The position numbers and the translations under genes were made by a program. This document shows, piece after piece, positions 20,835 to 30,484 of a DNA stretch of 64,000 bases. How positions within the stretch are numbered: position 1 is the stretch's first letter; each line of letters begins with the position of its first letter. Source of the DNA: Psychrobacter sp. UBA5136 (GTDB lineage: Bacteria; Pseudomonadota; Gammaproteobacteria; Pseudomonadales; Moraxellaceae); contig NZ_DHYG01000056.1 of the NCBI RefSeq assembly GCF_002414005.1, positions 3,216 through 67,215 of the forward strand, in the 5' to 3' direction. The notes below the pieces were generated by a model, which worked only from the letters and a program-made list of their open reading frames with translations, ran no database searches and had not been told where the DNA came from.

Positions 20835-21977
20835 ATGGCAACGCCACTGTTTTATGCCAACCTAACAGTACAAACGCAAAGTCATGATTATCCTATTATC
20901 ATTACTGAAAATAGCAGGACTGAAAATAGCAAGCTAAGCAGCTCTGAAAACGTTGCCAAAAAAAACAGCATGGCAAGCCAAATCGCGTCTTATATTACCG
21001 GTCGTCAGGTCCTTATCGTTACCAATGACACGGTGGCGCCTTTATATTTACAAGCTTTACAAGAGGCGCTTGCAGCAGACTTTACCGTCAATGTCTGTGT
21101 GCTGCCAGATGGTGAGCAATATAAAAATCAAACCAGTATCAATCAGATTTATGATGCGCTGATGGCGGCGCACTTTAACCGCGATGTGACCTTAATCGCG
21201 CTTGGTGGCGGTGTGGTCGGTGATATGACAGGATTTGCCGCGGCAAGTTTTATGCGCGGGGTCAATTTTATCCAAATCCCAACGTCTTTATTGTCACAAG
21301 TAGATTCAAGCGTTGGCGGTAAGACCGGTATCAATCATCCTCAAGGTAAAAACATGATTGGCGCATTTTGGCAGCCGCAAATGGTACTTGCCGATATGAG
21401 TACGCTAAAAACCTTGCCAGCACGCGAGCTATCAGCAGGCTTGGCGGAAGTCATCAAATACGCGCTGATTATGGATGTGGAGTTTCTGACTTGGCTTGAG
21501 CAAAACCTGCCAGCGATGATGGCGTTAGACTTAGCCGTACTTGGCGAGGCGGTAAAGCGCTGTTGCCAGTATAAAGCCGATATCGTCGCGCAAGATGAAA
21601 GAGAGTCTGGCGTGCGCGCTTTATTAAACTTTGGTCATACTTTTGGTCATGTGATTGAAACCCATGAAGGATATGGCAACTGGCTACATGGTGAGGCGGT
21701 CGCGGCTGGCATGGTGCAAGCCGCTGAGCTGTCGCAAAAAATTGGTTGGCTAACAAGCGCTGACGTTGAGCGTATTAAACGCGTACTCACCTTGGCAAAC
21801 TTACCGATTACGCCGCCCACTATTGACGTACAGACCGCTTTAGGTTTGATGGGTCACGATAAAAAAGTCAAACACGGACAAATCCGCCTTATTTTGTTAA
21901 AATCACTAGGTAGTGCAGTATTGACCAATGATTTCGATGCCAAGCTTTTGACCGAAGTATTGTCACAACATCGCTAA
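20835..21977 (+). CDS. aroB: 3-dehydroquinate synthase
   Basis: AroB converts DAHP to 3-dehydroquinate using NAD and a divalent metal. The 380-residue product carries the NAD-binding GGGVVGDMTGFAA loop, the SSVGGKTGINHPQGKN active-site segment, and metal ligands in the LNFGHTFGH and HGEAVAAG motifs. An N-terminal hydrophilic insert (about residues 24-50) is encoded partly by a 15-bp tandem duplication. The ATG at 20835 is chosen because AAGGAG (20823-20828) lies just upstream; an earlier in-frame ATG at 20817 overlaps that site and is unlikely. Confidence 0.96.
   Translation: MATPLFYANLTVQTQSHDYPIIITENSRTENSKLSSSENVAKKNSMASQIASYITGRQVLIVTNDTVAPLYLQALQEALAADFTVNVCVLPDGEQYKNQTSINQIYDALMAAHFNRDVTLIALGGGVVGDMTGFAAASFMRGVNFIQIPTSLLSQVDSSVGGKTGINHPQGKNMIGAFWQPQMVLADMSTLKTLPARELSAGLAEVIKYALIMDVEFLTWLEQNLPAMMALDLAVLGEAVKRCCQYKADIVAQDERESGVRALLNFGHTFGHVIETHEGYGNWLHGEAVAAGMVQAAELSQKIGWLTSADVERIKRVLTLANLPITPPTIDVQTALGLMGHDKKVKHGQIRLILLKSLGSAVLTNDFDAKLLTEVLSQHR
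20904..20933. repeat. 15-bp tandem duplication inside aroB
   Basis: ACTGAAAATAGCAGG and ACTGAAAATAGCAAG lie head to tail and keep the reading frame, encoding TENSR-TENSK in the N-terminal insert of AroB. Confidence 0.9.
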
Positions 21978-22130
21978 TAAGGCTTGATAAGCCGTCACTA
22001 CTTTCATTCTTAGTTAAAGCAGTGAATAAATAGTGGTGATAGTACATTGTAATAATTGTAATAAATATTGCTTTATCCATAGCTTTTTATAAGACTTACT
22101 TTATAAGTTTTCTTTCCCAAGGACATCTTC

Positions 22131-23306
22131 ATGGCAGCACCACGCTCGACGACTCGCACAGCTGGGCAAAAGTATCGCCGTCAAGCATTGATTTGGTTGG
22201 TAGCGACCCTACTATTGGGCGTGTTTACCGCCTTGGTCTGGATGTTTAGCCAAACGCCAGCGATGGGCGCAAAGATTGAAAATGAGCCGATATCAGCGCC
22301 GCAAACCACAACCGCAGAGCTTGAGCAGCCGCTAAAGATTGAGTCTTTGCATGAGCTTGACACCGATGTGCAGCCGATTAATTTTGATACCACGGTCAAA
22401 GATTTGCGCAGCTATCCTGATGAGTTTAAAGATAAGCGTTATCTGCTCGCTAATAAGGGCAAGTGGACCGTGCAGGTGATGAATGTCGCGGAAAATGATG
22501 TGATTGTCAGCTATTTAGAAAGCCGAGAGGATCGCAAAAAGTTCGCTTATTTCCGCTACCTTGATGAAAACGATCAAGTGCGTTATATGCTGACTTATGG
22601 GCTGATGAGCAGTCCACAAGAAGCGGTCGGCGCGGCTAAGCTTGTCGATTTTAAACTGCCGGCGAACGTGCGTGTCTTACCTGAAGAGATCAATCGCTAC
22701 GTCAGTATTATCGACAATTATGAACGCCCTGACCCGGTTAAAGACTTGAGTACCAAGCGCACGCGTGCTGTAAATTTGCGTCCAACCAAACGCGAAGTAC
22801 CAGTGCGTCAACACAGACAAGCGGCCGATAACGGTAATAGCCAAGCAGTAAATAATAAGGCCAATCGCGATGGTCAACAAGGCAGCAGTGATGGCAGCAA
22901 TGAAAGCATCCGCCGGTCAATCGATACCTCTGACACCTTGACTGTCAACGAAGAGCGTACGGTCGACATCGACGGACAAACAACGACTACGCAAAATCCT
23001 ACAAATGCGGATACGAACCGCAAACCTGAAGCAGAAGCCAAAAAACCAGCCAACGCTGGAAACTCAGCAAATAACGTTTCAAGCAATAGTAATGCACCAA
23101 AAAAACCGCCTGTGGTTGAAGCGCCTAAGCCGCCAAATGGCAATGCTAACAATGCCAATAGTGCTAACGCCACCAATAAAAATGCCAATGCTGCTGGTAA
23201 AAATGCCAACGCTAATGCCAGTGCTAATCCTAATGCTGCAAAAAATAGCGCCTCAAAAAACAACAATGACAGCATAAAAGAGTTAATTGAAGAAAAAAGC
23301 AATTAG
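22131..23306 (+). CDS. SPOR-like single-pass membrane protein
   Basis: This 391-residue protein has a short basic cytoplasmic N terminus, one membrane helix (about residues 22-40) and a periplasmic part. Residues 100-190 (from KGKWTVQVMNV to the YVSIIDNY segment) look like a SPOR-type domain, which binds denuded septal glycan; this is by pattern, not by search. The rest is an extended low-complexity tail dominated by Asn, Ala, Lys and Ser (about 290-375). The position after aroK-aroB matches the damX/SPOR gene of other gammaproteobacteria, suggesting a role in division. A terminator follows. Confidence 0.7.
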   Translation: MAAPRSTTRTAGQKYRRQALIWLVATLLLGVFTALVWMFSQTPAMGAKIENEPISAPQTTTAELEQPLKIESLHELDTDVQPINFDTTVKDLRSYPDEFKDKRYLLANKGKWTVQVMNVAENDVIVSYLESREDRKKFAYFRYLDENDQVRYMLTYGLMSSPQEAVGAAKLVDFKLPANVRVLPEEINRYVSIIDNYERPDPVKDLSTKRTRAVNLRPTKREVPVRQHRQAADNGNSQAVNNKANRDGQQGSSDGSNESIRRSIDTSDTLTVNEERTVDIDGQTTTTQNPTNADTNRKPEAEAKKPANAGNSANNVSSNSNAPKKPPVVEAPKPPNGNANNANSANATNKNANAAGKNANANASANPNAAKNSASKNNNDSIKELIEEKSN

Positions 23307-23324
23307 TTTTACTGAGTGTTTTAT

Positions 23325-23368
23325 TTAAAAAGTCTATGTCATCTTTTATGGCGTGGGCTTTTTTTTGT
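23325..23368 (+). terminator. Probable terminator after the SPOR-like gene
   Basis: AAGTCTATG pairs with CGTGGGCTT through several G-U pairs and is followed by eight T. The stem is weaker than others in the window, but the T run and position support it. Confidence 0.6.
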
Positions 23369-24240
23369 GTTAGCGATTTTGTTTATCATTAAAACACCTT
23401 AGAAACGTTTATACGGGTGGCTTTTAATCAGATTTATTCTGGAGAGTTGGCTATTAATGTCTTATTGATAACATAAGTTTTTACAAAAATGGGCGGCTGC
23501 AGCGACAGAAAAAACTAGATTTTTTATTAATCATTAACTAAGATAACTGAGGGCGACGTTCTGTATAGTTATCGTAAACCATTCTTTAACACCTCGGCAT
23601 TGAGTAAGTAAGCCTGAAATATGAGGCGTTCTTACAACCATGTTGTCGTCTCAAGCGCTGCTACTTGCTACCCCTATTTAACGTAACGCAAGTGGCGCAG
23701 CTCCTCATTCTTACCCTGATTAGGGTTGTTAAGGCGCTTGAATATAGGGCGTCTGTTATTCACATTTGGCGGCATACTATAGTTTGATTTGCTGCTTTAT
23801 CAGTCAGTTTTCACCAACTTTGCTCAGACTTTATCGACGTTGTTGACGCTTATTTAGGCTTAACCAACAACGCTTAACCAACAAGGGTTTTAAGGCTCGC
23901 ATTGAGTACCTTAACTGATAAAAGATGGGCACAGTTTGACAGCAACCGATAGAGCATAACGTAAAATGCTTAAAGGTTTGGTAGGGCGGTAACCATTTAT
24001 ATCACCTTATCTCACCATCCAACCTTTTCGTATCTACCGTTAAACCAATAGCTTAAATGACTATAAAGTAAAGAGAGCTGTGATAAGTATTTTTATCACC
24101 CTCAAAGCGCTTGCATTATTTTCTCCGCTTGCGCTTCATTAATCCGCTTATGTGAATATACTAGCCCGTTCTGCCTGCGGAGTTTGGTTGATGCTTCATA
24201 TTGGAAGTATACGCCGCCCGCTCACTTAAAAGGACAAGCT
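23369..24240. other. Long non-coding leader upstream of gltB
   Basis: About 870 bases lie between the terminator and the gltB start. I see a 14-bp imperfect tandem repeat (23860-23887) but no convincing gene, promoter pair or known riboswitch. Short reading frames here lack ribosome binding sites. The length is unusual for this otherwise compact region and suggests regulatory sequence for gltBD. Confidence 0.5.
23860..23887. repeat. 14-bp imperfect tandem duplication
   Basis: TTAACCAACAACGC is followed directly by TTAACCAACAAGGG (12 of 14 identical) in the gltB leader. Confidence 0.8.
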
Positions 24241-27200
24241 ATGTCAATGATTTCCTCCTCTACGCATTTGGCGACCCCAGATGACTTCTCTGATAACTGC
24301 GGCTTTGGTTTGATTGCTCATATCGAGGGACAAGCCAGTCACGATTTGGTAAAAACCGCCATTCATAGTTTAAGTTGTATGACCCATCGCGGCGGCGTAG
24401 CTGCCGATGGTAAGACCGGTGATGGCTGTGGTTTATTGCTGGCGACGCCGACGTCATTTTTTAAACATATCGCGGCTGAGCAAGGCTTTACGACGACTGC
24501 CAACTTCGCTGTTGGCATGGTGTTTGTTAATTTAGATGAAGCAAAAGCGCAGTATAGTCAGCAGGTGCTTAATGAAGAGATTAGTGCCCAAGGCTTAGAA
24601 GTGGCGGGCTGGCGTGATGTGCCGCTTGATTTAAGTATTGTTGGTGAGATTGGTCGTCAGACATTACCCGGTTTTCAGCAAGTATTTGTCAATGCGTCAG
24701 ACGACCTAGCGGCTGATGACTTTAACCGCAAATTGTTTGTTGCGCGTAAAAAAGCCGAGCAGCGTCTGCTCGATGACGAGCTGTTTTATGTTTGCTCATT
24801 AAACTGCCAGACGATTATTTATAAAGGTTTGGTCATGCCATCAGACCTGCCAGCGTTCTTTTTAGACTTACAAGATACGCGTTTGGCCTCGCATATTGTG
24901 GTCTTCCATCAGCGCTTTTCGACCAATACTTTGCCGCGTTGGCCACTGGCGCAGCCGTTTCGTTATTTGGCGCACAATGGCGAGCTTAATACCATCACCG
25001 GCAACCGTAGCTGGTCTGAGGCGCGCACGCCAAAATTAAAATCTAATAAGCTGCCCAATTTAGATGAATTGACGCCACTGGTGAATAGCACAGGCTCGGA
25101 TTCATCAAGCTTGGATAATATGCTTGAAGTGCTGATGTCGGGCGGTATGAGTTTGTTTCATGCGATGTCGATTTTGGTGCCACCGGCTTGGCAAAATGTC
25201 GATAGCATGGATATGGACTTGCGCGCGTTTTATGAGTTCTACTCGCAGCATATGGAAGCGTGGGATGGCCCAGCAGGTTTAGTGATTCAAGATGGCCGCT
25301 ACGCCGTTTGTATGCTTGATCGCAATGGTCTGCGTCCGTCGCGTTGGGTAACGACTAAGAACGGCTATATCACGGTGGCGTCAGAAGTCGGCGTTTGGGA
25401 TTTTGCGCCAAAAGATGTGCTTGCTAAAGGTCGGGTTGGCCCAGGACAAATGCTGGTTATCGATACCATGACCGGTCAAATCATGGATACCAAAGCCATT
25501 GCAACGTTACTTAAAAAAGCGCACCCGTATCGTAAGTGGCTGCGTGAAGAGGCGACTCGTATCCGCGATGATGAGCGCTTAGAAGAAATACTTGCAGCAC
25601 AAGCTTGCCGCGGTGAGCCGCTCAAAGCGCTGCAAAAAATGTATCACATCACCAATGAAGAGCGCACCGAAATCATCCGCCCTAATGCGGAAAATGCGCA
25701 AGAGCCGGTCGGTTCGATGGGTGATGATACGCCAATGGCCGTGCTATCGCAGCAAATCCGTCACGTCGGTGATTTCTTTCGGCAGCAATTTGCACAGGTG
25801 ACCAACCCACCAATTGATCCGCTGCGTGAATCCATTGTGATGTCGCTACAGACGTGCCTCGGCGCGGAAACCAATGTGTTTGCGCCATCAGCAAAGGATG
25901 CGCACCGAATTATCTTATCGTCGCCAGTACTATCAGCAAGTAAAATGCAGCAGCTTGAAACTTTAGAAGATCCCGCGTTTCAAATGACGCGTATCGACTT
26001 AAACTACGATGCCAATCTTGAATTATCAGCCGCCATTACAGCCATTTGTGAGCAAGTAGCAAACAGCATTCGTGCGGGCCATACCTTGATTGTCTTGTCT
26101 GATAAAAACATTACCGCTGATAAAGTGCCAGCCAACGCCATTATGGTCACTGGCGCGGTGCATCATTACTTAATTGCACAAGGGATTCGTACCGATGCCA
26201 ATTTAATCATCGAGACAGGTCTGGCGCGCGATTCGCATCAAGTGGCGGTATTGATTGGCTTTGGCGCAACCTGCGTGTATCCGTATCTGGCTTATGATGT
26301 CATTGATGATTTGGTGGCGACGGGTGAGCTGCTTGGCGATCCAATTCAAGCGCGGGTCAATTTCCGTAAAGGCTTGGATAAAGGGCTGCTAAAAATCTTA
26401 TCAAAAATGGGTATCTCTACCATTGTCTCTTACCGCGGCGCGCAATTATTTGAAGCGGTGGGGCTTTCTGAAGAAGTAGTAAACCTGTGCTTTAAAGGTG
26501 TGCAAAGTCGTATTAAAGGCGCCACTTTTGCTGATTTGGCTGCCGACCAAGCGCAATTGGCGGCCAATGCCTTTAAACGCCGCGCGCCGCTTGACCAAGG
26601 TGGTTTGCTCAAATTTGTCTTTAATAAAGAATATCATGCCTTTAATCCTGATGTGATTAATAGCCTGCATACCGCCGTACGGACAGGCAATTATGACAAT
26701 TATCGTAATTATGCCGACTTGGTTAATAGTCGCCCCGTAGCAACCTTGCGAGATTTGCTGCAACTAAAGACTGATAACTCAATTGACGTGAATGAGGTCG
26801 AAGATATCTCAGCAATCCTGTCGCGCTTTGACTCGGCTGGCATGTCATTGGGGGCTTTATCGCCCGAAGCCCATGAAGCGATTGCTATGGCGATGAATAC
26901 CATCGGAGGGCGCTCAAACTCTGGTGAGGGCGGCGAAGATCCTGTGCGTTATGGCACGCTGCGAAATTCAAAAATTAAGCAAATTGCCTCAGGTCGCTTT
27001 GGGGTCACACCGGCGTATCTGCGTTCGGCAGAAGTGCTGCAAATTAAAGTTGCTCAAGGGGCGAAACCGGGCGAAGGCGGTCAGCTGCCGGGCGGTAAGG
27101 TTAACGCCCTCATCGCGCGCCTGCGTTATTCGGTACCGGGGGTGACGCTCATATCACCGCCGCCGCATCATGATATTTATTCGATTGAAGATTTGGCGCA

Positions 27201-28704
27201 GCTGATTTTTGATTTAAAACAAGTCAATCCTGATGCCCTAGTATCGGTGAAACTGGTCTCGCGTCCGGGTGTTGGCACCATTGCAACGGGTGTGGCAAAA
27301 GCCTACGCCGACCTAATTACCATCTCAGGCTATGATGGTGGCACGGCAGCGTCGCCGCTATCGTCGATTCACCATGCTGGCTCGCCATGGGAGCTGGGGC
27401 TTGCTGAAACCCATCAATCGCTTCGCGTCAACGGCTTGCGTGATAAAGTTCGTATCCAAACCGATGGCGGTCTAAAAACCGGTCTTGATGTGGTGAAAGC
27501 CGCAATTCTTGGGGCAGAAAGCTTTGGTTTTGGCACCACGCCGATGATTGCCGTTGGCTGTAAATACCTGCGCATTTGCCATCTTAATAACTGTCCGACC
27601 GGCGTTGCCACGCAAAAAGCCCAGCTGCGCGATGAGCATTTCATTGGCGAAGCAGAGATGCTGATTAACTTCTTTAAATTTGTCGCAACCGAAACGCGAG
27701 AATGGCTTGCTGCCCTTGGCGTGCGCAGTATGGAAGAGCTGGTCGGGCGTACTGATTTGCTTGACATATTGGAGGGTAATACCGATAAGCAGCGGCATTT
27801 GGATTTAACGCCGTTATTATTTAGCCATCCAGCCAGCATTGGCAAAGCGCAAACTTGTCAGGTGGCGCGTAATGAGCCATTTGATAAAGGCTTGCTTGCT
27901 GAGCAAATGATTAACGATATGCTGCTGAGTATCCGTCAAGGTACGGGCGGCGATTATAGCTATCGCATTGGCAACTGTGATCGCTCTATCGGCGCGCGTA
28001 TTTCGGGTGAGATTGCGCAGGTATGGGGCAATCTTGGCATGAGTGATATGCCCATTAAACTGCACCTAAACGGTACCGCAGGTCAAAGCCTTGGCGTTTG
28101 GAACGCGGGCGGTTTGCATATTGAGCTAGAGGGCGATGCCAATGACTATGTCGGTAAAGGCATGGCGGGCGGTGAGATTGTCATTTATCCGCCAAAAGAC
28201 TCAAGTTTCACCACGCATGAAACCGCCATTATCGGCAACACTTGTTTGTACGGCGCTACCGGTGGCAAGTTGTATGCGGCGGGCACCGCAGGCGAGCGCT
28301 TCGGGGTGCGTAATTCTGGCGCGCATGCGGTTATTGAAGGCACGGGCGATCATTGCTGCGAGTATATGACCGGCGGCATTATTACCGTTCTTGGGCGTAC
28401 GGGGCTAAATTTCGGCGCAGGCATGACCGGCGGCTTTGCTTATGTCCTCGATATGGATGGCGACTTTTTTGATCGCTGTAATCATGAGCTGATTGACCTA
28501 AACCGTATCTCAAGCGAGCAAATGGAAGGTCATCGTATTTATTTGCAACAAGTGATTGAAACCCATGTCGATAAGACCGGCAGTACGTGGGGGCAGACCA
28601 TCTTAGCGGACTTTGAGCATTACGCGCGTAAGTTCTATTTGGTAAAACCCAAAGCGGCAAACGTTGCGAGCTTGCTTAAAACCACGACGGCTGATCCACA
28701 ATAA
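24241..28704 (+). CDS. gltB: Glutamate synthase (NADPH) large subunit
   Basis: GltB makes glutamate from 2-oxoglutarate and glutamine. The 1487-residue product has an N-terminal class II amidotransferase domain whose catalytic Cys (in NCGFGL, residue 20) follows a 19-residue propeptide. The central domain, the FMN-binding synthase domain with the C-x5-C-x4-C [3Fe-4S] cluster (CKYLRICHLNNCPTG), and the C-terminal beta-helix GXGXG domain all follow. I prefer the ATG at 24241, preceded by AAAAGGA, over an in-frame TTG at 24184. gltD follows 148 bases later. Confidence 0.98.
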   Translation: MSMISSSTHLATPDDFSDNCGFGLIAHIEGQASHDLVKTAIHSLSCMTHRGGVAADGKTGDGCGLLLATPTSFFKHIAAEQGFTTTANFAVGMVFVNLDEAKAQYSQQVLNEEISAQGLEVAGWRDVPLDLSIVGEIGRQTLPGFQQVFVNASDDLAADDFNRKLFVARKKAEQRLLDDELFYVCSLNCQTIIYKGLVMPSDLPAFFLDLQDTRLASHIVVFHQRFSTNTLPRWPLAQPFRYLAHNGELNTITGNRSWSEARTPKLKSNKLPNLDELTPLVNSTGSDSSSLDNMLEVLMSGGMSLFHAMSILVPPAWQNVDSMDMDLRAFYEFYSQHMEAWDGPAGLVIQDGRYAVCMLDRNGLRPSRWVTTKNGYITVASEVGVWDFAPKDVLAKGRVGPGQMLVIDTMTGQIMDTKAIATLLKKAHPYRKWLREEATRIRDDERLEEILAAQACRGEPLKALQKMYHITNEERTEIIRPNAENAQEPVGSMGDDTPMAVLSQQIRHVGDFFRQQFAQVTNPPIDPLRESIVMSLQTCLGAETNVFAPSAKDAHRIILSSPVLSASKMQQLETLEDPAFQMTRIDLNYDANLELSAAITAICEQVANSIRAGHTLIVLSDKNITADKVPANAIMVTGAVHHYLIAQGIRTDANLIIETGLARDSHQVAVLIGFGATCVYPYLAYDVIDDLVATGELLGDPIQARVNFRKGLDKGLLKILSKMGISTIVSYRGAQLFEAVGLSEEVVNLCFKGVQSRIKGATFADLAADQAQLAANAFKRRAPLDQGGLLKFVFNKEYHAFNPDVINSLHTAVRTGNYDNYRNYADLVNSRPVATLRDLLQLKTDNSIDVNEVEDISAILSRFDSAGMSLGALSPEAHEAIAMAMNTIGGRSNSGEGGEDPVRYGTLRNSKIKQIASGRFGVTPAYLRSAEVLQIKVAQGAKPGEGGQLPGGKVNALIARLRYSVPGVTLISPPPHHDIYSIEDLAQLIFDLKQVNPDALVSVKLVSRPGVGTIATGVAKAYADLITISGYDGGTAASPLSSIHHAGSPWELGLAETHQSLRVNGLRDKVRIQTDGGLKTGLDVVKAAILGAESFGFGTTPMIAVGCKYLRICHLNNCPTGVATQKAQLRDEHFIGEAEMLINFFKFVATETREWLAALGVRSMEELVGRTDLLDILEGNTDKQRHLDLTPLLFSHPASIGKAQTCQVARNEPFDKGLLAEQMINDMLLSIRQGTGGDYSYRIGNCDRSIGARISGEIAQVWGNLGMSDMPIKLHLNGTAGQSLGVWNAGGLHIELEGDANDYVGKGMAGGEIVIYPPKDSSFTTHETAIIGNTCLYGATGGKLYAAGTAGERFGVRNSGAHAVIEGTGDHCCEYMTGGIITVLGRTGLNFGAGMTGGFAYVLDMDGDFFDRCNHELIDLNRISSEQMEGHRIYLQQVIETHVDKTGSTWGQTILADFEHYARKFYLVKPKAANVASLLKTTTADPQ

Positions 28705-28852
28705 GCGAGACAGTAAGAGGTTTACAAGCAATTTAGTTCATAGGTTTTCAGCAGGTAATGACAACTTATATCGGTAAATTTGCCTTATTGAGGCTGCAGA
28801 TATTGGCTGTCGTTAGCCACTATAAATACCTCTATATAAAAGAGACAACATC

Positions 28853-30274
28853 ATGGCAAAACGCTTAGAAAATAGTTTTCAGTTTTTAGATGTACCGCGC
28901 CTTGAGCCAACCAAAAAAGACATCGTTACGCGCTCAACCGAGTTTGTTGAAATTTATCAGCCGTTTGAAAGTGAGGCGGTGACGCAGCAAGCGCACCGCT
29001 GCCTTGAGTGCGGTAACCCGTACTGCGAGTGGAAATGTCCGGTGCATAATTACATTCCCAACTGGCTTAAATTGGCAAGCGAGGGGCAAATATTTCAGGC
29101 GGCAGAACTGTGTCATCGCACCAATACTCTGCCCGAGGTTTGTGGCCGTGTCTGCCCGCAAGACCGCTTATGTGAAGGCGCTTGCACACTAAACGACGGC
29201 TTTGGCGCCGTCACCATTGGCAATGTAGAAAAATACATCAATGACACTGCTTTCGCGCTTGGTTGGCGTCCTGATATGTCCGAAGTGATTTGGACAGATA
29301 AAAAAGTCGCTATTATTGGCGCAGGGCCTGCAGGTTTGGGCTGCGCCGACATTTTAGTCAGAAATGGCGTCAAACCTGTTATTTTTGATAAGCGCCCTGA
29401 GATTGGCGGTTTATTAACCTTTGGTATTCCAGAGTTTAAAATGGAAAAAGACGTCATGCGCAACCGCCGTGTCATTTTTGAAGGCATGGGTATGGAGTTT
29501 CGTTTAGAGACCGAAATCGGCAGCGACGTCAGTATTGATGAGCTACTAAGCGAGTACGACGCGGTATTTATGGGCATGGGCACTTATACCTATATGCGCG
29601 GCGGCTTTGCAGGCGAAGAGCTAGACGGCGTCTATGATGCGCTAGATTACCTGATAGCTAACGTCAATCGCTGTAACGACTGGGAAAAAAATCCAGCAGA
29701 CTATATCGATTTAAAAGGCAAAAAAGTGGTGGTGCTAGGCGGCGGTGACACGGCGATGGACTGTAACCGTAGCAGTGTGCGTCAAGGGGCACAGCAAGTG
29801 GTTTGTGCTTATCGCCGTGACGAAGAAAACATGCCCGGCTCGCGCCGTGAAGTGGTCAATGCACGCGAAGAGGGCGTTGAGTTTTTATTCAACCGTCAAC
29901 CGACAGAAATCATTGGGTTAAACGGTAAGGTGAATGCGGTCAAGGTGATCACCACGCATCTGGGCGCACCCGATAGTCGTGGTCGCCGCCACCCTGAGCC
30001 CATTCCCAATTCAGAAGAAATCATTCCATGTGATGCGGTTATTCTGGCCTTTGGTTTCCGTCCTAGCCCTGCCGATTGGTTTGCAGAGCAGCAAGTGACA
30101 ATGGACACGTCAGGTCGAGTGGTAGCCGCCGAAAAACAAACTTTTAAATTCCAGACCAGTAACCCAAAAATCTTTGCCGGCGGCGATATGGTGCGCGGCT
30201 CTGATTTGGTGGTGACAGCGATTTGGGAAGGTCGTGAAGCGGCAGAAGGGATTTTGGATTTCTTGGAGGTCTAG
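28853..30274 (+). CDS. gltD: Glutamate synthase small subunit
   Basis: GltD passes electrons from NADPH through FAD and two [4Fe-4S] clusters to GltB. The 473-residue product has the N-terminal cysteine-rich region (CLECGNPYCEWKCPVHNYIP, then CGRVCPQDRLCEGAC), the FAD-binding GAGPAGL motif (about 157-162) and the NADPH-binding GGGDTAMD motif. The C-terminal FAGGDMVRGSDLVVTAI closes the FAD site. The ATG follows AAAGAGACAACATC. It is the partner of the upstream gltB, and a strong terminator ends the unit. Confidence 0.98.
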   Translation: MAKRLENSFQFLDVPRLEPTKKDIVTRSTEFVEIYQPFESEAVTQQAHRCLECGNPYCEWKCPVHNYIPNWLKLASEGQIFQAAELCHRTNTLPEVCGRVCPQDRLCEGACTLNDGFGAVTIGNVEKYINDTAFALGWRPDMSEVIWTDKKVAIIGAGPAGLGCADILVRNGVKPVIFDKRPEIGGLLTFGIPEFKMEKDVMRNRRVIFEGMGMEFRLETEIGSDVSIDELLSEYDAVFMGMGTYTYMRGGFAGEELDGVYDALDYLIANVNRCNDWEKNPADYIDLKGKKVVVLGGGDTAMDCNRSSVRQGAQQVVCAYRRDEENMPGSRREVVNAREEGVEFLFNRQPTEIIGLNGKVNAVKVITTHLGAPDSRGRRHPEPIPNSEEIIPCDAVILAFGFRPSPADWFAEQQVTMDTSGRVVAAEKQTFKFQTSNPKIFAGGDMVRGSDLVVTAIWEGREAAEGILDFLEV

Positions 30275-30361
30275 CATTTAGCTGTTATTGATTTGGCTTA
30301 ATGAATAGCCAAACGCACTCTTAGCATGCTCTCCTGTTTTGCGTTAGCATGTTGTGATCTT

Positions 30362-30405
30362 TAACGCCTTTTATCTTTTAATAGATAAAGGGCGTTATTT
30401 TTTTG
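30362..30405 (+). terminator. Rho-independent terminator after gltD
   Basis: AACGCCTTTTATCT pairs with AGATAAAGGGCGTT (14 bp, one G-U) around a short loop and is followed by a T run. Confidence 0.92.
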
Positions 30406-30484
30406 ATAATTACTTTATGAATGGTTAAGCTAGCAGTTATCATTTAACCCATTTTTTATTTATTCATTATAAGAGACGTCCTGC

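Noticed and set aside
22874..23302. Hydrophobic-looking open frame antisense to the SPOR-like gene
   Set aside because: Its Ala/Leu-rich sequence is the complement of the Asn/Ala repeat-rich tail, a compositional artefact.
29113..29583. 156-codon open frame antisense to gltD
   Set aside because: Overlaps conserved FAD-binding sequence of gltD and has no family features.
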